From: Firmicutes bacterium UBA2530
Lineage (GTDB): Bacteria; Bacillota; Clostridia; Tissierellales; Sedimentibacteraceae
Length of the DNA stretch: 16,537 nucleotides
Direction: 5' to 3'
Assembly: GCA_002340985.1 (NCBI GenBank)
Contig: DDNC01000005.1
Location: 1 to 16,537, forward strand
The notes below the pieces were generated by a model. The model was not told the DNA's origin. It ran no database searches and saw only the letters and a list, made by a program, of their open reading frames with translations. Of this stretch, positions 1 through 7,299 are shown piece after piece. Each line of letters begins with the position of its first letter. Within the stretch, counting starts at the first letter, position 1. The translations under genes and the position numbers were made by a program.

Positions 1-147
1 TTGACATTTCTTAGCTGGACTAATACAATTCTTCCGTATAACATATAAAATATTCTTAAATCTTATAATGATAAATTTATTTAACGATACCAAGTCAGTG
101 GTTTCAATAAAATAAGTGCATTTTTCAATTTCTTTTCTATAATTCAA
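1..147 (-). CDS. Unrecognised small protein, 3' end cut by the window edge
   Basis: I do not recognise this protein. A frame opens at a TTG codon (147-145) and runs 49 codons to position 1 without a stop. The start is preceded by a strong GGAGGTG ribosome binding site at good spacing and, about 35 nt further up, by an extended -10 promoter. The product begins MNYRKEIEKC, is rich in Lys, Ile and Asn, and has a short hydrophobic run near residues 25-38 (IIIRFKNILYVI) that is too basic to be a clear membrane segment. An open frame of this length is unlikely but possible by chance in AT-rich DNA. The ribosome binding site and promoter are the main support. The C-terminus lies outside the window, so no family can be named. 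Confidence 0.45.
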   Translation of the reverse strand, partial: MNYRKEIEKCTYFIETTDLVSLNKFIIIRFKNILYVIRKNCISPAKKCQ

Positions 148-182
148 TAACACCTCCATCAGTACCCTCATAAGATATTTTT

Positions 183-211
183 ATTATAACATCCATTTAA
201 GAAATAGTCTG
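183..211 (-). promoter_or_regulatory. Predicted sigma-A promoter for the small gene at the left edge
   Basis: On the minus strand a perfect TATAAT (188-183) is preceded by TGT, giving an extended -10. A weak -35, CAGACT (211-206, 3 of 6 consensus), lies 17 bp upstream. The start codon at 147 lies about 28 nt below the expected transcription start, with GGAGGTG between. Confidence 0.5.
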
Positions 212-307
212 TTCTTATTTTACTATATATAATGATATAATGATTTTTTGAAAATGCATTGTTGTTTTGATTATTGCTATTTTTAAGTATGTGAGTTATG
301 TATTTTC

Positions 308-336
308 TTGATATTTCAACAATTTTGTGGTATATT
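308..336 (+). promoter_or_regulatory. Predicted sigma-A promoter of tmcAL
   Basis: TTGATA (308-313) and TATATT (331-336) are separated by exactly 17 bp, and TGG before the -10 gives an extended -10. Transcription would begin near 343. This excludes the in-frame ATG at 298 as the translation start and supports the ATG at 367. Confidence 0.65.
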
Positions 337-366
337 ATCCAATATGACGTACTTTTAGGTGGTATT

Positions 367-1578
367 ATGAAAATAACTGGTGTTGTTTCTGAATATAACC
401 CCTTTCACATGGGACATGAGTATCAGATAAAAAAGGCACGTGAGCTTTCCTCCTGCGACGGTATAGCAGTTGTAATGAGCGGAAATTTTGTTCAGAGAGG
501 TGAGCCTGCAATAATTGATAAGTTCAGGCGTGCAGAAGCTGCTGTTCGTGGCGGTGCAGATTTGGTAATAGAGCTGCCTTTTCCTTTCTCGTGCCAGAAT
601 GCTGAAATGTTTGCAGGCGCTGCCATAAGAGAGCTGAAAAAACTGAATATCAGCGCACTTAGCTTCGGTTGCGAAAGCTCAGACATAAAAATGCTTAAAG
701 ATATAGCAAGACTTCAGCTAAGCTCAGTATTTAATACTGAGGTAAAGGAAGAAATAAAGAGCGGAACATCCTACCCCAAAGCATTATCAAAGGTTATAAG
801 CTCACACTTAGGCGAGTATGCCTTCACGCTGTCTGGCTCACCCAACAATGTGCTTGCAATAGAATATATAAAAAGTACTATTGTACATAACCTGAACTTG
901 GACCTCATACCTGTAAAAAGAATGGGTAAGGATCATAACGACCTTTCTGCCACAGGCTCCTATGACAGTGCAACCGCAATAAGAAAGGTTCTGCTGAGCT
1001 CTGATAAGCACAATGTTTCCGTAACCGCCGACAGCATGGAAATGCTTCGTGATTTTCATAGTGAGCACAAAAGCTTCAACAGCTTCAATAGGTATCTGCA
1101 GCTGCTGTATTATAAAATACTTGAGCTGGGTCCTGATGGGCTGAATGAAATTTACGAGGTTTCAGAAGGTCTGAACAATAAAATATACGCCAATGTTTTC
1201 AAGCATGAAAATATTGATGACTTCATTGCTTCTCTTAAGTCCAAAAGATATACATATTCAAAGCTCAGGAGGATGCTCCTTAACATAATCCTTGGCATAC
1301 GCCGTGAGGATATGAAAGGCTTCATGCTGTTCGGAGAAGTTTCCCCCGTAAAGGTTCTTGCTTTCAATGATGTGGGAAGAAGAATCATGAGAGAAGCTAA
1401 GGAAAGCGGCACAGCAGTGATTAACCGTTACTCGGACTACAGAAAATACGGTCTCAATGCAGAAGAGCTTCCAACATTCAGCTTGACAAATAAAGCCACA
1501 AATATCTACTACCTTACTATGGAAAATAAATATTTAAATTACGAATATACAGCAAATGCAAGATATATAAAAATATAA
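367..1578 (+). CDS. tmcAL: tRNA(Met) cytidine acetate ligase TmcAL (YlbM family)
   Basis: This is a cytoplasmic tRNA-modifying enzyme. It uses ATP and acetate to make N4-acetylcytidine at the wobble position of elongator tRNA-Met. The N-terminus GVVSEYNPFHMGH carries the nucleotidyltransferase HxGH signature (His14, His17), followed by a Gly/Arg-rich stretch with VVMSGNFVQRGEP, typical of the YlbM family. The length of 403 aa fits the family. I chose the ATG at 367 because AGGTGG lies just upstream and because the promoter -10 at 331-336 lies downstream of the alternative ATG at 298. The gene ends at a hairpin terminator and is convergent with the secreted-protein gene. In Bacillus subtilis ylbM lies close to ylbJ; here ylbJ is also close by, at 2786. 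Confidence 0.93.
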   Translation: MKITGVVSEYNPFHMGHEYQIKKARELSSCDGIAVVMSGNFVQRGEPAIIDKFRRAEAAVRGGADLVIELPFPFSCQNAEMFAGAAIRELKKLNISALSFGCESSDIKMLKDIARLQLSSVFNTEVKEEIKSGTSYPKALSKVISSHLGEYAFTLSGSPNNVLAIEYIKSTIVHNLNLDLIPVKRMGKDHNDLSATGSYDSATAIRKVLLSSDKHNVSVTADSMEMLRDFHSEHKSFNSFNRYLQLLYYKILELGPDGLNEIYEVSEGLNNKIYANVFKHENIDDFIASLKSKRYTYSKLRRMLLNIILGIRREDMKGFMLFGEVSPVKVLAFNDVGRRIMREAKESGTAVINRYSDYRKYGLNAEELPTFSLTNKATNIYYLTMENKYLNYEYTANARYIKI

Positions 1579-1588
1579 AATATCATAA

Positions 1589-1629
1589 TAAAACGGGGAC
1601 GAATTCCTGTGAATACTCATCCCCTTTTT
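1589..1629. terminator. Hairpin terminator between the convergent tmcAL and secreted-protein genes
   Basis: GGGGA (1595-1599) pairs with TCCCC (1620-1624), and an inner ATTC/GAAT stem caps the loop. TTTTT follows on the plus strand. On the minus strand the stem is followed by GTTTTATTATG, so it can serve both genes. It starts about 10 nt after the tmcAL stop. Confidence 0.7.
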
Positions 1630-1658
1630 AATGCTATTTTACAGGCTTATATAACGAA

Positions 1659-2633
1659 TTAAATGCCTAAGTCTTTTGTTATTACAACCTGTGAATTCAA
1701 AGCCTGTGCTTCGGATGCATTTAAAAACTCTGAGAAAAAGCTTAGAGGAACATAAGTTATTCCATCTTCTAAAGTCGGAACTGCATAAAGCTGAATACCC
1801 GAGGTATCATCCATAGTATAGTTGTCCTTGCCTATTTCAAAGGAAAGCAGGTCGCCTACGTTAACTTTTTGTGCTTCCTGATTCCATCCTACTTCATATC
1901 CCAGTTCTTCTGAAACAGCTCTAACTGGTAGCATTATAACACCATCATCCTTTTGAATCGGTTTAACACCTTCAAGTATTTTACCGTTAACTACAACTTC
2001 GCTAAGTATTATAGGCTCATTCTCATCGAGCACCACTATTTTTGTTGGATTCGTCTGTGCAGGAATACTTTTTGTAGATACACCGTATAAAACAACAAGC
2101 TTTCTGTTGTAAAGTTCTCCCTCAAACTTGCTTCCATTCTCTGATACAATTTCTGTTTCTTCAGAAACATTTAATTTAAGGAAATTATCAGCACTTACCA
2201 AATCCTTGTTGAAAAGGTCAACCTTTATATTCAGATCAATTTCTCCCACAACTGCCACTTCTGCGGAAATTTGAGGTGGATATATTAAAATCATCGGTTT
2301 CATCGCATCATAGAATACTGTCAGAGTTTCTCCTTCAGCCAATTTATCTCTGTTTATTACATATGTATCTTCAGTAATAATAATATTTGCGGGAAGTCCG
2401 TTTTCATCTTCTATGGCTACCATTTTAGCTCCGTCTCCACTGTGATAATCAGATACCTCCTTAATTACTCCTTTGTAGGACATAAATCGTGACTTCAATT
2501 CATTTTCCTCATTAACTGAATCTTTGGCGTTAACATCCAAATTTTCATTAATCATATCGGCAAATGCCGTAAATGTTGACATTGATAGAACTGCAGCGGA
2601 TAATGCTATTGCAGTAATTTTTTTAATTTTCAT
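1659..2633 (-). CDS. Secreted protein with C-terminal copper-amine-oxidase-N-like domain
   Basis: This is an exported 324-aa protein of unknown precise role. Residues 1-25 form a classical signal peptide (basic MKIKK start, hydrophobic core, AFA|D cleavage site, no lipobox). The middle holds two related modules. The first, about 50-128, ends in YPPQISAEVAVV. The second, about 150-202, ends in IPAQTNPTKIVVL. Such modules are common in clostridial exported proteins of this class. Residues about 212-305 match the Cu-amine-oxidase N-terminal (stalk) domain: VVVNGK, then LPVRAVSEELGYEVGW, then YVPLSFFSEFL. No catalytic amine oxidase domain or topaquinone motif is present, so the role is structural or envelope-related. 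The start is supported by GGAGGTAAG before the ATG. An ECF-type promoter lies upstream, which suggests an envelope-stress role (inference). Confidence 0.85.
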   Translation of the reverse strand: MKIKKITAIALSAAVLSMSTFTAFADMINENLDVNAKDSVNEENELKSRFMSYKGVIKEVSDYHSGDGAKMVAIEDENGLPANIIITEDTYVINRDKLAEGETLTVFYDAMKPMILIYPPQISAEVAVVGEIDLNIKVDLFNKDLVSADNFLKLNVSEETEIVSENGSKFEGELYNRKLVVLYGVSTKSIPAQTNPTKIVVLDENEPIILSEVVVNGKILEGVKPIQKDDGVIMLPVRAVSEELGYEVGWNQEAQKVNVGDLLSFEIGKDNYTMDDTSGIQLYAVPTLEDGITYVPLSFFSEFLNASEAQALNSQVVITKDLGI

Positions 2634-2664
2634 TTTCTTACCTCCATATTGTTTACTTGCTTTA

Positions 2665-2693
2665 TTAGACGGCTAAAAAGAAAAAATTGTTCC
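2665..2693 (-). promoter_or_regulatory. Predicted ECF sigma factor promoter for the secreted-protein gene
   Basis: On the minus strand GGAACAA (2693-2687) and GTCTAA (2670-2665) are separated by 16 bp. The spacer is a T-rich run, as in ECF promoters of the GGAAC/GTC type. No good sigma-A hexamer pair was seen in the same interval. The expected start is near 2658, leaving a leader of about 25 nt that contains the GGAGG site. No ECF sigma gene is in the window. Confidence 0.6.
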
Positions 2694-2741
2694 CTAAAAT
2701 TTGATGCTAATTTTTTCCTCAAAGTTATTTTTTATATTTAT

Positions 2742-2749
2742 CATACAAC
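2742..2749 (+). promoter_or_regulatory. Possible sporulation sigma-E -10 element for ylbJ
   Basis: CATACAAC matches the Bacillus sigma-E -10 consensus CATACAMT at 7 of 8 positions and lies about 37 nt before the ATG, with the ribosome binding site between. The -35 region about 14 bp upstream (around 2720-2727) is only weakly similar to the consensus. B. subtilis ylbJ is known as a sigma-E-controlled gene, which makes the match more believable. Confidence 0.45.
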
Positions 2750-2785
2750 CCCTTGTACAGAAATAAAATGTGTATGGGGGTTGTT

Positions 2786-3754
2786 ATGTTCAGAAAAAAT
2801 TTTATTCCTATATTAGTTTTGTTGTTTATATGTATTTTTATAGTCCAGCCGGGCACCGTGTCGGAGGGCGCATTTAACGGGTTGAAAATATGGCTTGTCA
2901 ACATAGTTCCATACCTGTTTCCCATGTCTGTATTGTCAAACATATTGCTGCAATACAATTTTTTGTATGCCTTGTTTGAAAGGGCAGCATTCATCTCAGA
3001 AAAAATGCTCAAAAACAAATACGCACTCATACCGTTTTTTATAAGCTTCGTATCGGGATATCCGTCTGGAGCAATGACCGTCAGCACCATGGCTGGACTT
3101 AAAAAAATTAATGAGAAGGAGGCTAACTACCTTACTGCCTTCTCCAATGTCTGCAGCTTTCAATTCATAGCCGGAGCAGTGTCTTTTTCAATGCTTGGAA
3201 ATTTCCAGCTATATAAGTATATAGCAGTATCTCATTTTGCAGGAGCTCTTTTATTGACTGCGCTTATGAAGGCTCCTCAACCGTCATCATCCTCCTCAAA
3301 AAAAATGAGATTAAATTATGTAGGATTTCACAAAGCCTTCAGCACGGCAATTTATAAATCAGTGTCCGGAATACTGTCTGTGGGCGGAGTGATAGTCATA
3401 TTTTCGGTATTCTCAAATTTTCTCAACCACAGTCTCTCCACAGCCGCAGGTGTTCTTTCTCTGTCATCGGGAGTTAAGGATATTATCTACTCTCTTCTTG
3501 TTGGTGCACTGGAGGTTACAAACGGATGCAGCATCATTGCATCATCGGTGGCTTTGCCCCTGAGTTTAAAGCTTGTTATAATTAATTTTCTTATAAGCTT
3601 TTCAGGAATGTCTGTAATCTTTCAAACTGTGGCTGTTACAAATGAATTTGATTTTGACATAAACGGATATATTTTTTATAAATTTGTTCAGGGAGTTATA
3701 TCCGTACTTGTATGCATATTGATGCTTTCTGTTTTCCCCATTAAAATATATTGA
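2786..3754 (+). CDS. ylbJ: YlbJ-like sporulation integral membrane protein
   Basis: This is a polytopic membrane protein of the YlbJ family, which carries nucleoside-recognition (Gate-type) domains. In B. subtilis YlbJ is needed for normal spore formation; its substrate is unknown. Family features include a first membrane segment at about residues 7-23, a GLKIWLVNIVPYLFPMSVLSN-like region, the FISFVSGYPSGAM gate motif, and further hydrophobic segments to the C-terminus. The basic linker near residues 175-185 (SSSSKKMR) divides the two halves. I chose the ATG at 2786 because GGGGG (2776-2780) sits at the right distance; ATG codons at 2768 and 2774 and a TTG at 2753 lie in frame upstream but have no such site. 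The product of 322 aa is shorter than the B. subtilis protein. There is no clear terminator: the rnz promoter overlaps the stop codon. Confidence 0.85.
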   Translation: MFRKNFIPILVLLFICIFIVQPGTVSEGAFNGLKIWLVNIVPYLFPMSVLSNILLQYNFLYALFERAAFISEKMLKNKYALIPFFISFVSGYPSGAMTVSTMAGLKKINEKEANYLTAFSNVCSFQFIAGAVSFSMLGNFQLYKYIAVSHFAGALLLTALMKAPQPSSSSSKKMRLNYVGFHKAFSTAIYKSVSGILSVGGVIVIFSVFSNFLNHSLSTAAGVLSLSSGVKDIIYSLLVGALEVTNGCSIIASSVALPLSLKLVIINFLISFSGMSVIFQTVAVTNEFDFDINGYIFYKFVQGVISVLVCILMLSVFPIKIY

Positions 3755-3779
3755 TAATGATGGAACTTACAGTTATAAT
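3751..3779 (+). promoter_or_regulatory. Predicted sigma-A promoter of rnz, overlapping the ylbJ stop
   Basis: TTGATA (3751-3756) and a perfect TATAAT (3774-3779) are separated by 17 bp. The -35 hexamer contains the TGA stop of ylbJ. The predicted leader is about 80 nt long, AT-rich, and has no clear riboswitch-like fold. Confidence 0.65.
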
Positions 3780-3865
3780 AATCGTATATAACGTACCGCA
3801 TTGTGTATGTAGATACTAACAACAATTAACTTAATTATAAATTTTGATACATAACAGGTGATAAA

Positions 3866-4774
3866 ATGATAGATGTAACACTTATAGGAACAGGCGGCAT
3901 GATGCCCCTTCCAGGGAGATTTTTAGCTTCATGCCTCATAGAATACAACGGAAAGTCCATATTGATTGACTGCGGCGAGGGCACGCAGATTTCCCTGCAA
4001 AAAGGAAAGTTCAGTATGTGCAAAATAGAAACTATATTGGTCACACACTGCCATGCGGACCACGTGTCGGGCCTTCCCGGACTTCTGCTCACAATAGGCA
4101 ATCAGGGAAGAACGGAACCACTGTATATAATTGCTCCCAGGGGAAGCACCAAGTATATTAATTCTCTTCTCATTGTATGCGGATATCTTCCCTACGAGGT
4201 GAGAATCGCGGAGCTTCATGACACAAAGCCGCAGGAATTTGAGCAAACAGGCTTTAAAATATGCTCAATCCCTCTGAAGCATCACATCAACTGCCTTGGC
4301 TACAGCATGGAACTGTATCTTAAGCCACGCTTTCTGCCGGAAAAGGCAAAGGCGCTGAACATACCGGTAAATTACTGGAAGCAGCTTCACTCCGGAAATT
4401 CTGTGAAGGTGGATGACACGGTGTTTACTCCGGATATGGTTTTAGGAGATACGAGAAAACCCATAAAAATATCATATGTAACCGATACAAGGCCGGTCAA
4501 AAATATACAAAGCATTGCCAGAAATTCTGATTTGTTCATCTGCGAGGGAATGTACGGAGAGGATGAGCAGAAGCAAAATGCAATGGAAAAAATGCATATG
4601 GTTTTTTCAGAAGCAGCAACAATTGCAAAGGAAGCCGAAGCGTCTGAAATGTGGCTCACCCACTTCAGTCCATCAATGGCAAAACCTGAACAATTCATAA
4701 ATTATGCCTCTGATATTTTTCCTAACGTGAAAATAGGAAAAGATTTGATGAAGACAACCTTAAAACCTGATTAG
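3866..4774 (+). CDS. rnz: Ribonuclease Z (tRNA 3' processing endonuclease)
   Basis: RNase Z is a zinc-dependent metallo-beta-lactamase-fold endonuclease that cuts the 3' trailer from tRNA precursors. The metal-binding residues are visible: the HCHADH motif at residues 61-66 (HxHxDH), a His pair at 139-140 in LKHHINCLGY, Asp207 in YVTDTRP, and His266 in LTHFS. The insertion between about residues 152 and 195 is where the family carries its flexible tRNA-binding arm. The N-terminus DVTLIGTGGMMPLPGR is typical, and 302 aa is a normal length for the short form. AGGTG lies just before the ATG. It has its own promoter and ends just before a strong hairpin, so it is probably transcribed alone. Confidence 0.95.
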   Translation: MIDVTLIGTGGMMPLPGRFLASCLIEYNGKSILIDCGEGTQISLQKGKFSMCKIETILVTHCHADHVSGLPGLLLTIGNQGRTEPLYIIAPRGSTKYINSLLIVCGYLPYEVRIAELHDTKPQEFEQTGFKICSIPLKHHINCLGYSMELYLKPRFLPEKAKALNIPVNYWKQLHSGNSVKVDDTVFTPDMVLGDTRKPIKISYVTDTRPVKNIQSIARNSDLFICEGMYGEDEQKQNAMEKMHMVFSEAATIAKEAEASEMWLTHFSPSMAKPEQFINYASDIFPNVKIGKDLMKTTLKPD

Positions 4775-4781
4775 ATTAATA

Positions 4782-4808
4782 AATCCGCCGAAATTTTTTC
4801 GGCGGATT
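4782..4808. terminator. Bidirectional terminator between convergent rnz and feoB
   Basis: A perfect 12-bp stem, AATCCGCCGAAA (4782-4793) with TTTCGGCGGATT (4797-4808), has a 3-nt loop. T-rich tails follow on both strands. It sits 7 nt after the rnz stop and 15 nt after the feoB stop. Confidence 0.85.
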
Positions 4809-4823
4809 ATTTATTTGAATTGT

Positions 4824-6977
4824 TTATACAAGACCCATCAGACGTACGACATTTGCCACAATCATACAGATAAAAATACCTGCCACAGTGGGAACGGCAA
4901 AGGAAATCAGTGTCCATTTGATACTCTGCGTTTCTTTTCGGATAGTCAAACATGTTGTTCCGCATGGCCAATGCATGAGTGTAAAAAGCATGGTGCAGAC
5001 AGCTGTCAGCCAGGTCCAGCCATTTTTAACAAGCAGTGAATGCAATTCAGACATGCTTTCCAGTTCAGTAAGCGTACCACCTGACATGTAGCTCATTATT
5101 ATCAGAGGCACCACGATTTCGTTTGCCGGAAAGCCCAATATAAATGCCATTAATATATATCCATCCAGCCCCATAAACCTGGCGAATGGGTCCAAAAAGC
5201 CTGCACAGTGAGCAAGCAGGCTCATATTTCCCACATTAATATTTGCAAGCACCCAGATAATTACACCCGCAGGGGCAGCAACCGCTACTGCACGGCCCAG
5301 CACAAAAATTGTCCTGTCTAAAACTGAGCGCACAATAACGCTGCCTATCTTAGGGCGCCTATATGGAGGAAGTTCAAGATTGAATGACGAAGGCATGCCC
5401 TTCAATATGGTCTTTGACAACAGCCTTGAAATAAGCAGTGTCATAATAACACCAAGTACAATTACTCCCGTCAGCAGCAGCGTGGAAATAACCGATTGCA
5501 TATCCCCCGCCGCAGAAGCCGCAAAAAACATTGTTATAATTGCTATAAGAGTAGGAAATCTTCCGTTGCACGGAACAAAATTATTTGTAACAATGGCAAT
5601 CAGCCGTTCCCGCGGAGAATCTATTATGCGGCAGCCTATTACACCGCAGGCATTGCAGCCAAATCCCATGCACATTGTAAGCGCCTGCTTTCCATGGGCA
5701 GATGCCTTGCGGAAAAAATTATCCATATTGAATGCAACCCTTGGCAGATATCCCAAGTCCTCAAGCAGTGTGAACAGAGGAAAAAATATTGCCATTGGCG
5801 GCAACATTACAGATATAACCCATGCCAATGTTCGGAAAATACCGTCAACAAATATGCCTGTAACCCAATAAGGAGCTGAATGCCTCACAAACAATGAGGT
5901 GAGCGGCTCTTCCAATGAAAACAATGCCTTTGACAGAAGACCTGAAGGAACATTTGCCCCTGTGATTGTAATCCAGAAAATACCGAACAGCAGCCCTATC
6001 ATAATGGGTATTCCGGTAAGCTTCGACGTAAGTATCTTATCTATTTTACGGTCTCTGGCACTGTAGTCCTTCTTTCCGAAAACCACCGCTTCACTGCTTA
6101 TATCTTCGCATATTTTTACTATTTTTGTAACAATATAATCTCTGAACCTGTCGTTTTGTATACTCTCCTTTTCTAAAAAGTCCGCAGCTTCCATGACCTT
6201 ATTCAATATTTCTTCATTTTGAAGCAAATCATAGCCTAAATATTCCCTTAGTGCCAGAAGAAGGCCTTCATCGCCCTCCAGCAGCTTTATAGACACCCAA
6301 CGGCTGCTTATGCCATCCGTTAAGAATTTTGCCACAGCTGTTTCCACGATATGGATCGCCTTTTCAATCTGTTTCCCGTAGGTAATCTGTATTGGATTTG
6401 TTTCCAAAGAATTAACCGTCAGGGATGTTACTGCATCCATAAGCATATCGAGTCCGACACCCGACCTGGCGCTTGTTCCGATTACCGGAATACCAAGGCG
6501 TGAAGATAAAATATCTGTATCTATGTGAATTTTCTTTTTTTCAGCCTCATCCATCAAATTTACACACAGAACTACCTTATCAGTGATTTCCAGGCTTTGA
6601 AGTACCAGATTCAGATTTCTTTCCAGGCAGGTTGCATCAGCAACCACTATTACGGCATCAGCTCCCCCGAAGCAGATAAAATCACGTGCCACCTCCTCTT
6701 CCACCGAGTTGGCCATGAGAGAATATGTTCCCGGAATATCCACAAGAATGAAGTTATTGCTCTTATGGGTATATTTCCCCTGTGCATTCGTAACGGTCTT
6801 TCCCGGCCAGTTTCCGGTATGCTGGTTCAATCCTGTCAGGCTGTTGAACACCGTGCTTTTTCCCACGTTGGGATTGCCCGCAAGGGCAATAATTTTATCC
6901 TGCGGCGTTTCTTTTTCAATATTAAGGACGGAGTCATTCAATACCCCCGACCCTGTTGATGCGCTTGTCAAGCCCAT
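4824..6977 (-). CDS. feoB: Ferrous iron transport protein B (FeoB), cysteine-rich clostridial variant
   Basis: FeoB is a 717-aa inner-membrane ferrous iron importer with an N-terminal GTPase. Its G motifs are complete: GNPNVGKST at 34-42 (G1), a threonine-containing switch around HTGNWPGKT at 53-61 (G2), DIPG at 80-83 (G3), NLMD at 140-143 (G4) and SARSG at 169-173 (G5). A helical regulatory domain runs to about residue 315. The membrane part carries two Gate domains. In the first, GFGCNACGVIGC (437-449 region) and FVPCNGRFPT (about 468-476) replace the GFGCNVP and FMSCxAR forms of Escherichia coli. C436, C441, C444, C449 and C470 lie in this stretch. About 27 residues precede the GTPase core. 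GGGGGGAAGGG lies before the ATG. It is 25 nt behind feoA and surely co-transcribed with it. Confidence 0.95.
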   Translation of the reverse strand: MGLTSASTGSGVLNDSVLNIEKETPQDKIIALAGNPNVGKSTVFNSLTGLNQHTGNWPGKTVTNAQGKYTHKSNNFILVDIPGTYSLMANSVEEEVARDFICFGGADAVIVVADATCLERNLNLVLQSLEITDKVVLCVNLMDEAEKKKIHIDTDILSSRLGIPVIGTSARSGVGLDMLMDAVTSLTVNSLETNPIQITYGKQIEKAIHIVETAVAKFLTDGISSRWVSIKLLEGDEGLLLALREYLGYDLLQNEEILNKVMEAADFLEKESIQNDRFRDYIVTKIVKICEDISSEAVVFGKKDYSARDRKIDKILTSKLTGIPIMIGLLFGIFWITITGANVPSGLLSKALFSLEEPLTSLFVRHSAPYWVTGIFVDGIFRTLAWVISVMLPPMAIFFPLFTLLEDLGYLPRVAFNMDNFFRKASAHGKQALTMCMGFGCNACGVIGCRIIDSPRERLIAIVTNNFVPCNGRFPTLIAIITMFFAASAAGDMQSVISTLLLTGVIVLGVIMTLLISRLLSKTILKGMPSSFNLELPPYRRPKIGSVIVRSVLDRTIFVLGRAVAVAAPAGVIIWVLANINVGNMSLLAHCAGFLDPFARFMGLDGYILMAFILGFPANEIVVPLIIMSYMSGGTLTELESMSELHSLLVKNGWTWLTAVCTMLFTLMHWPCGTTCLTIRKETQSIKWTLISFAVPTVAGIFICMIVANVVRLMGLV

Positions 6978-7002
6978 AGTTATCCCTTCCCCCCACTATA
7001 GT

Positions 7003-7242
7003 TTAGCTATATAATACTGTTATTTTTTCGGATACATCTGACCGCAACGCAATAACAGCACCTCTTATAAGGTAGGCTACCGGATTACCGGAAGGGCTTT
7101 TATACAGCGCTTCGATTTCAGTACCTTCCACAATTCCTAAATCAAGCATGCGCCTCCTGGTCATGCCGTCGGATTCAAGCGATACAGCACTCCCCTTGCG
7201 GCCTATTGGCAGTTGATTTAATTTTATTTGTATATTATTCAT
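7003..7242 (-). CDS. feoA: Ferrous iron transport protein A (FeoA)
   Basis: FeoA is a small (79 aa) cytoplasmic SH3-like protein that works with FeoB in ferrous iron uptake. The typical pattern is present: LNQLPIGRKGSAV, then MTRRRMLDLGIVEGTEIE, then a C-terminal strand pair with SGNPVAYLIRGAVIALR. A GGAGGA site lies 8 nt before the ATG. It is the first gene of the feoAB pair. Its leader contains a perfect 12-bp inverted repeat, listed separately. No FeoC-like gene was seen. Confidence 0.93.
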   Translation of the reverse strand: MNNIQIKLNQLPIGRKGSAVSLESDGMTRRRMLDLGIVEGTEIEALYKSPSGNPVAYLIRGAVIALRSDVSEKITVLYS

Positions 7243-7264
7243 ATAAAAAATCCTCCAAAAAGTA

Positions 7265-7299
7265 ATTAGCGTAGGGTAAATTTATTTCCCTACGCTAAT
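7265..7299 (-). terminator. 12-bp inverted repeat between ntpD and feoA; terminator or operator
   Basis: ATTAGCGTAGGG (7265-7276) and CCCTACGCTAAT (7288-7299) form a perfect stem with an 11-nt loop, 28 nt after the ntpD stop. On the minus strand it is followed by TACTTTTTGG, a short and offset T-tract that runs directly into the feoA ribosome binding site. The simplest reading is the terminator of the ATPase operon. Because it also overlaps a possible feoA -10, it could be a repressor site or attenuator for iron uptake. Confidence 0.6.

Noticed and set aside
229..244. Direct repeat of ATAATGAT, two copies, between the divergent small gene and tmcAL, slightly like a Fur or operator site
   Set aside because: It is very AT-rich and short, does not form the 19-bp Fur inverted repeat, and does not overlap either promoter; chance is a sufficient explanation.
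298..366. Upstream ATG at 298 in frame with tmcAL
   Set aside because: The predicted promoter -10 (331-336) lies after it, it has no ribosome binding site, and the added residues are not part of the family N-terminus.
1659..2633. Reading the secreted protein as a copper amine oxidase enzyme
   Set aside because: Only the small N-terminal-type (stalk) domain is matched; the catalytic domain and cofactor-forming motif are absent.
3787..3865. 80-nt rnz leader considered as riboswitch or T-box
   Set aside because: No stable stem, no T-box or specifier motif and no terminator/antiterminator pair could be seen; the sequence is simply AT-rich.
5380..5879. Long open frames on the plus strand opposite feoB
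   Set aside because: They are shadows of the feoB code on the other strand, overlap each other, and lack ribosome binding sites and recognisable domains.
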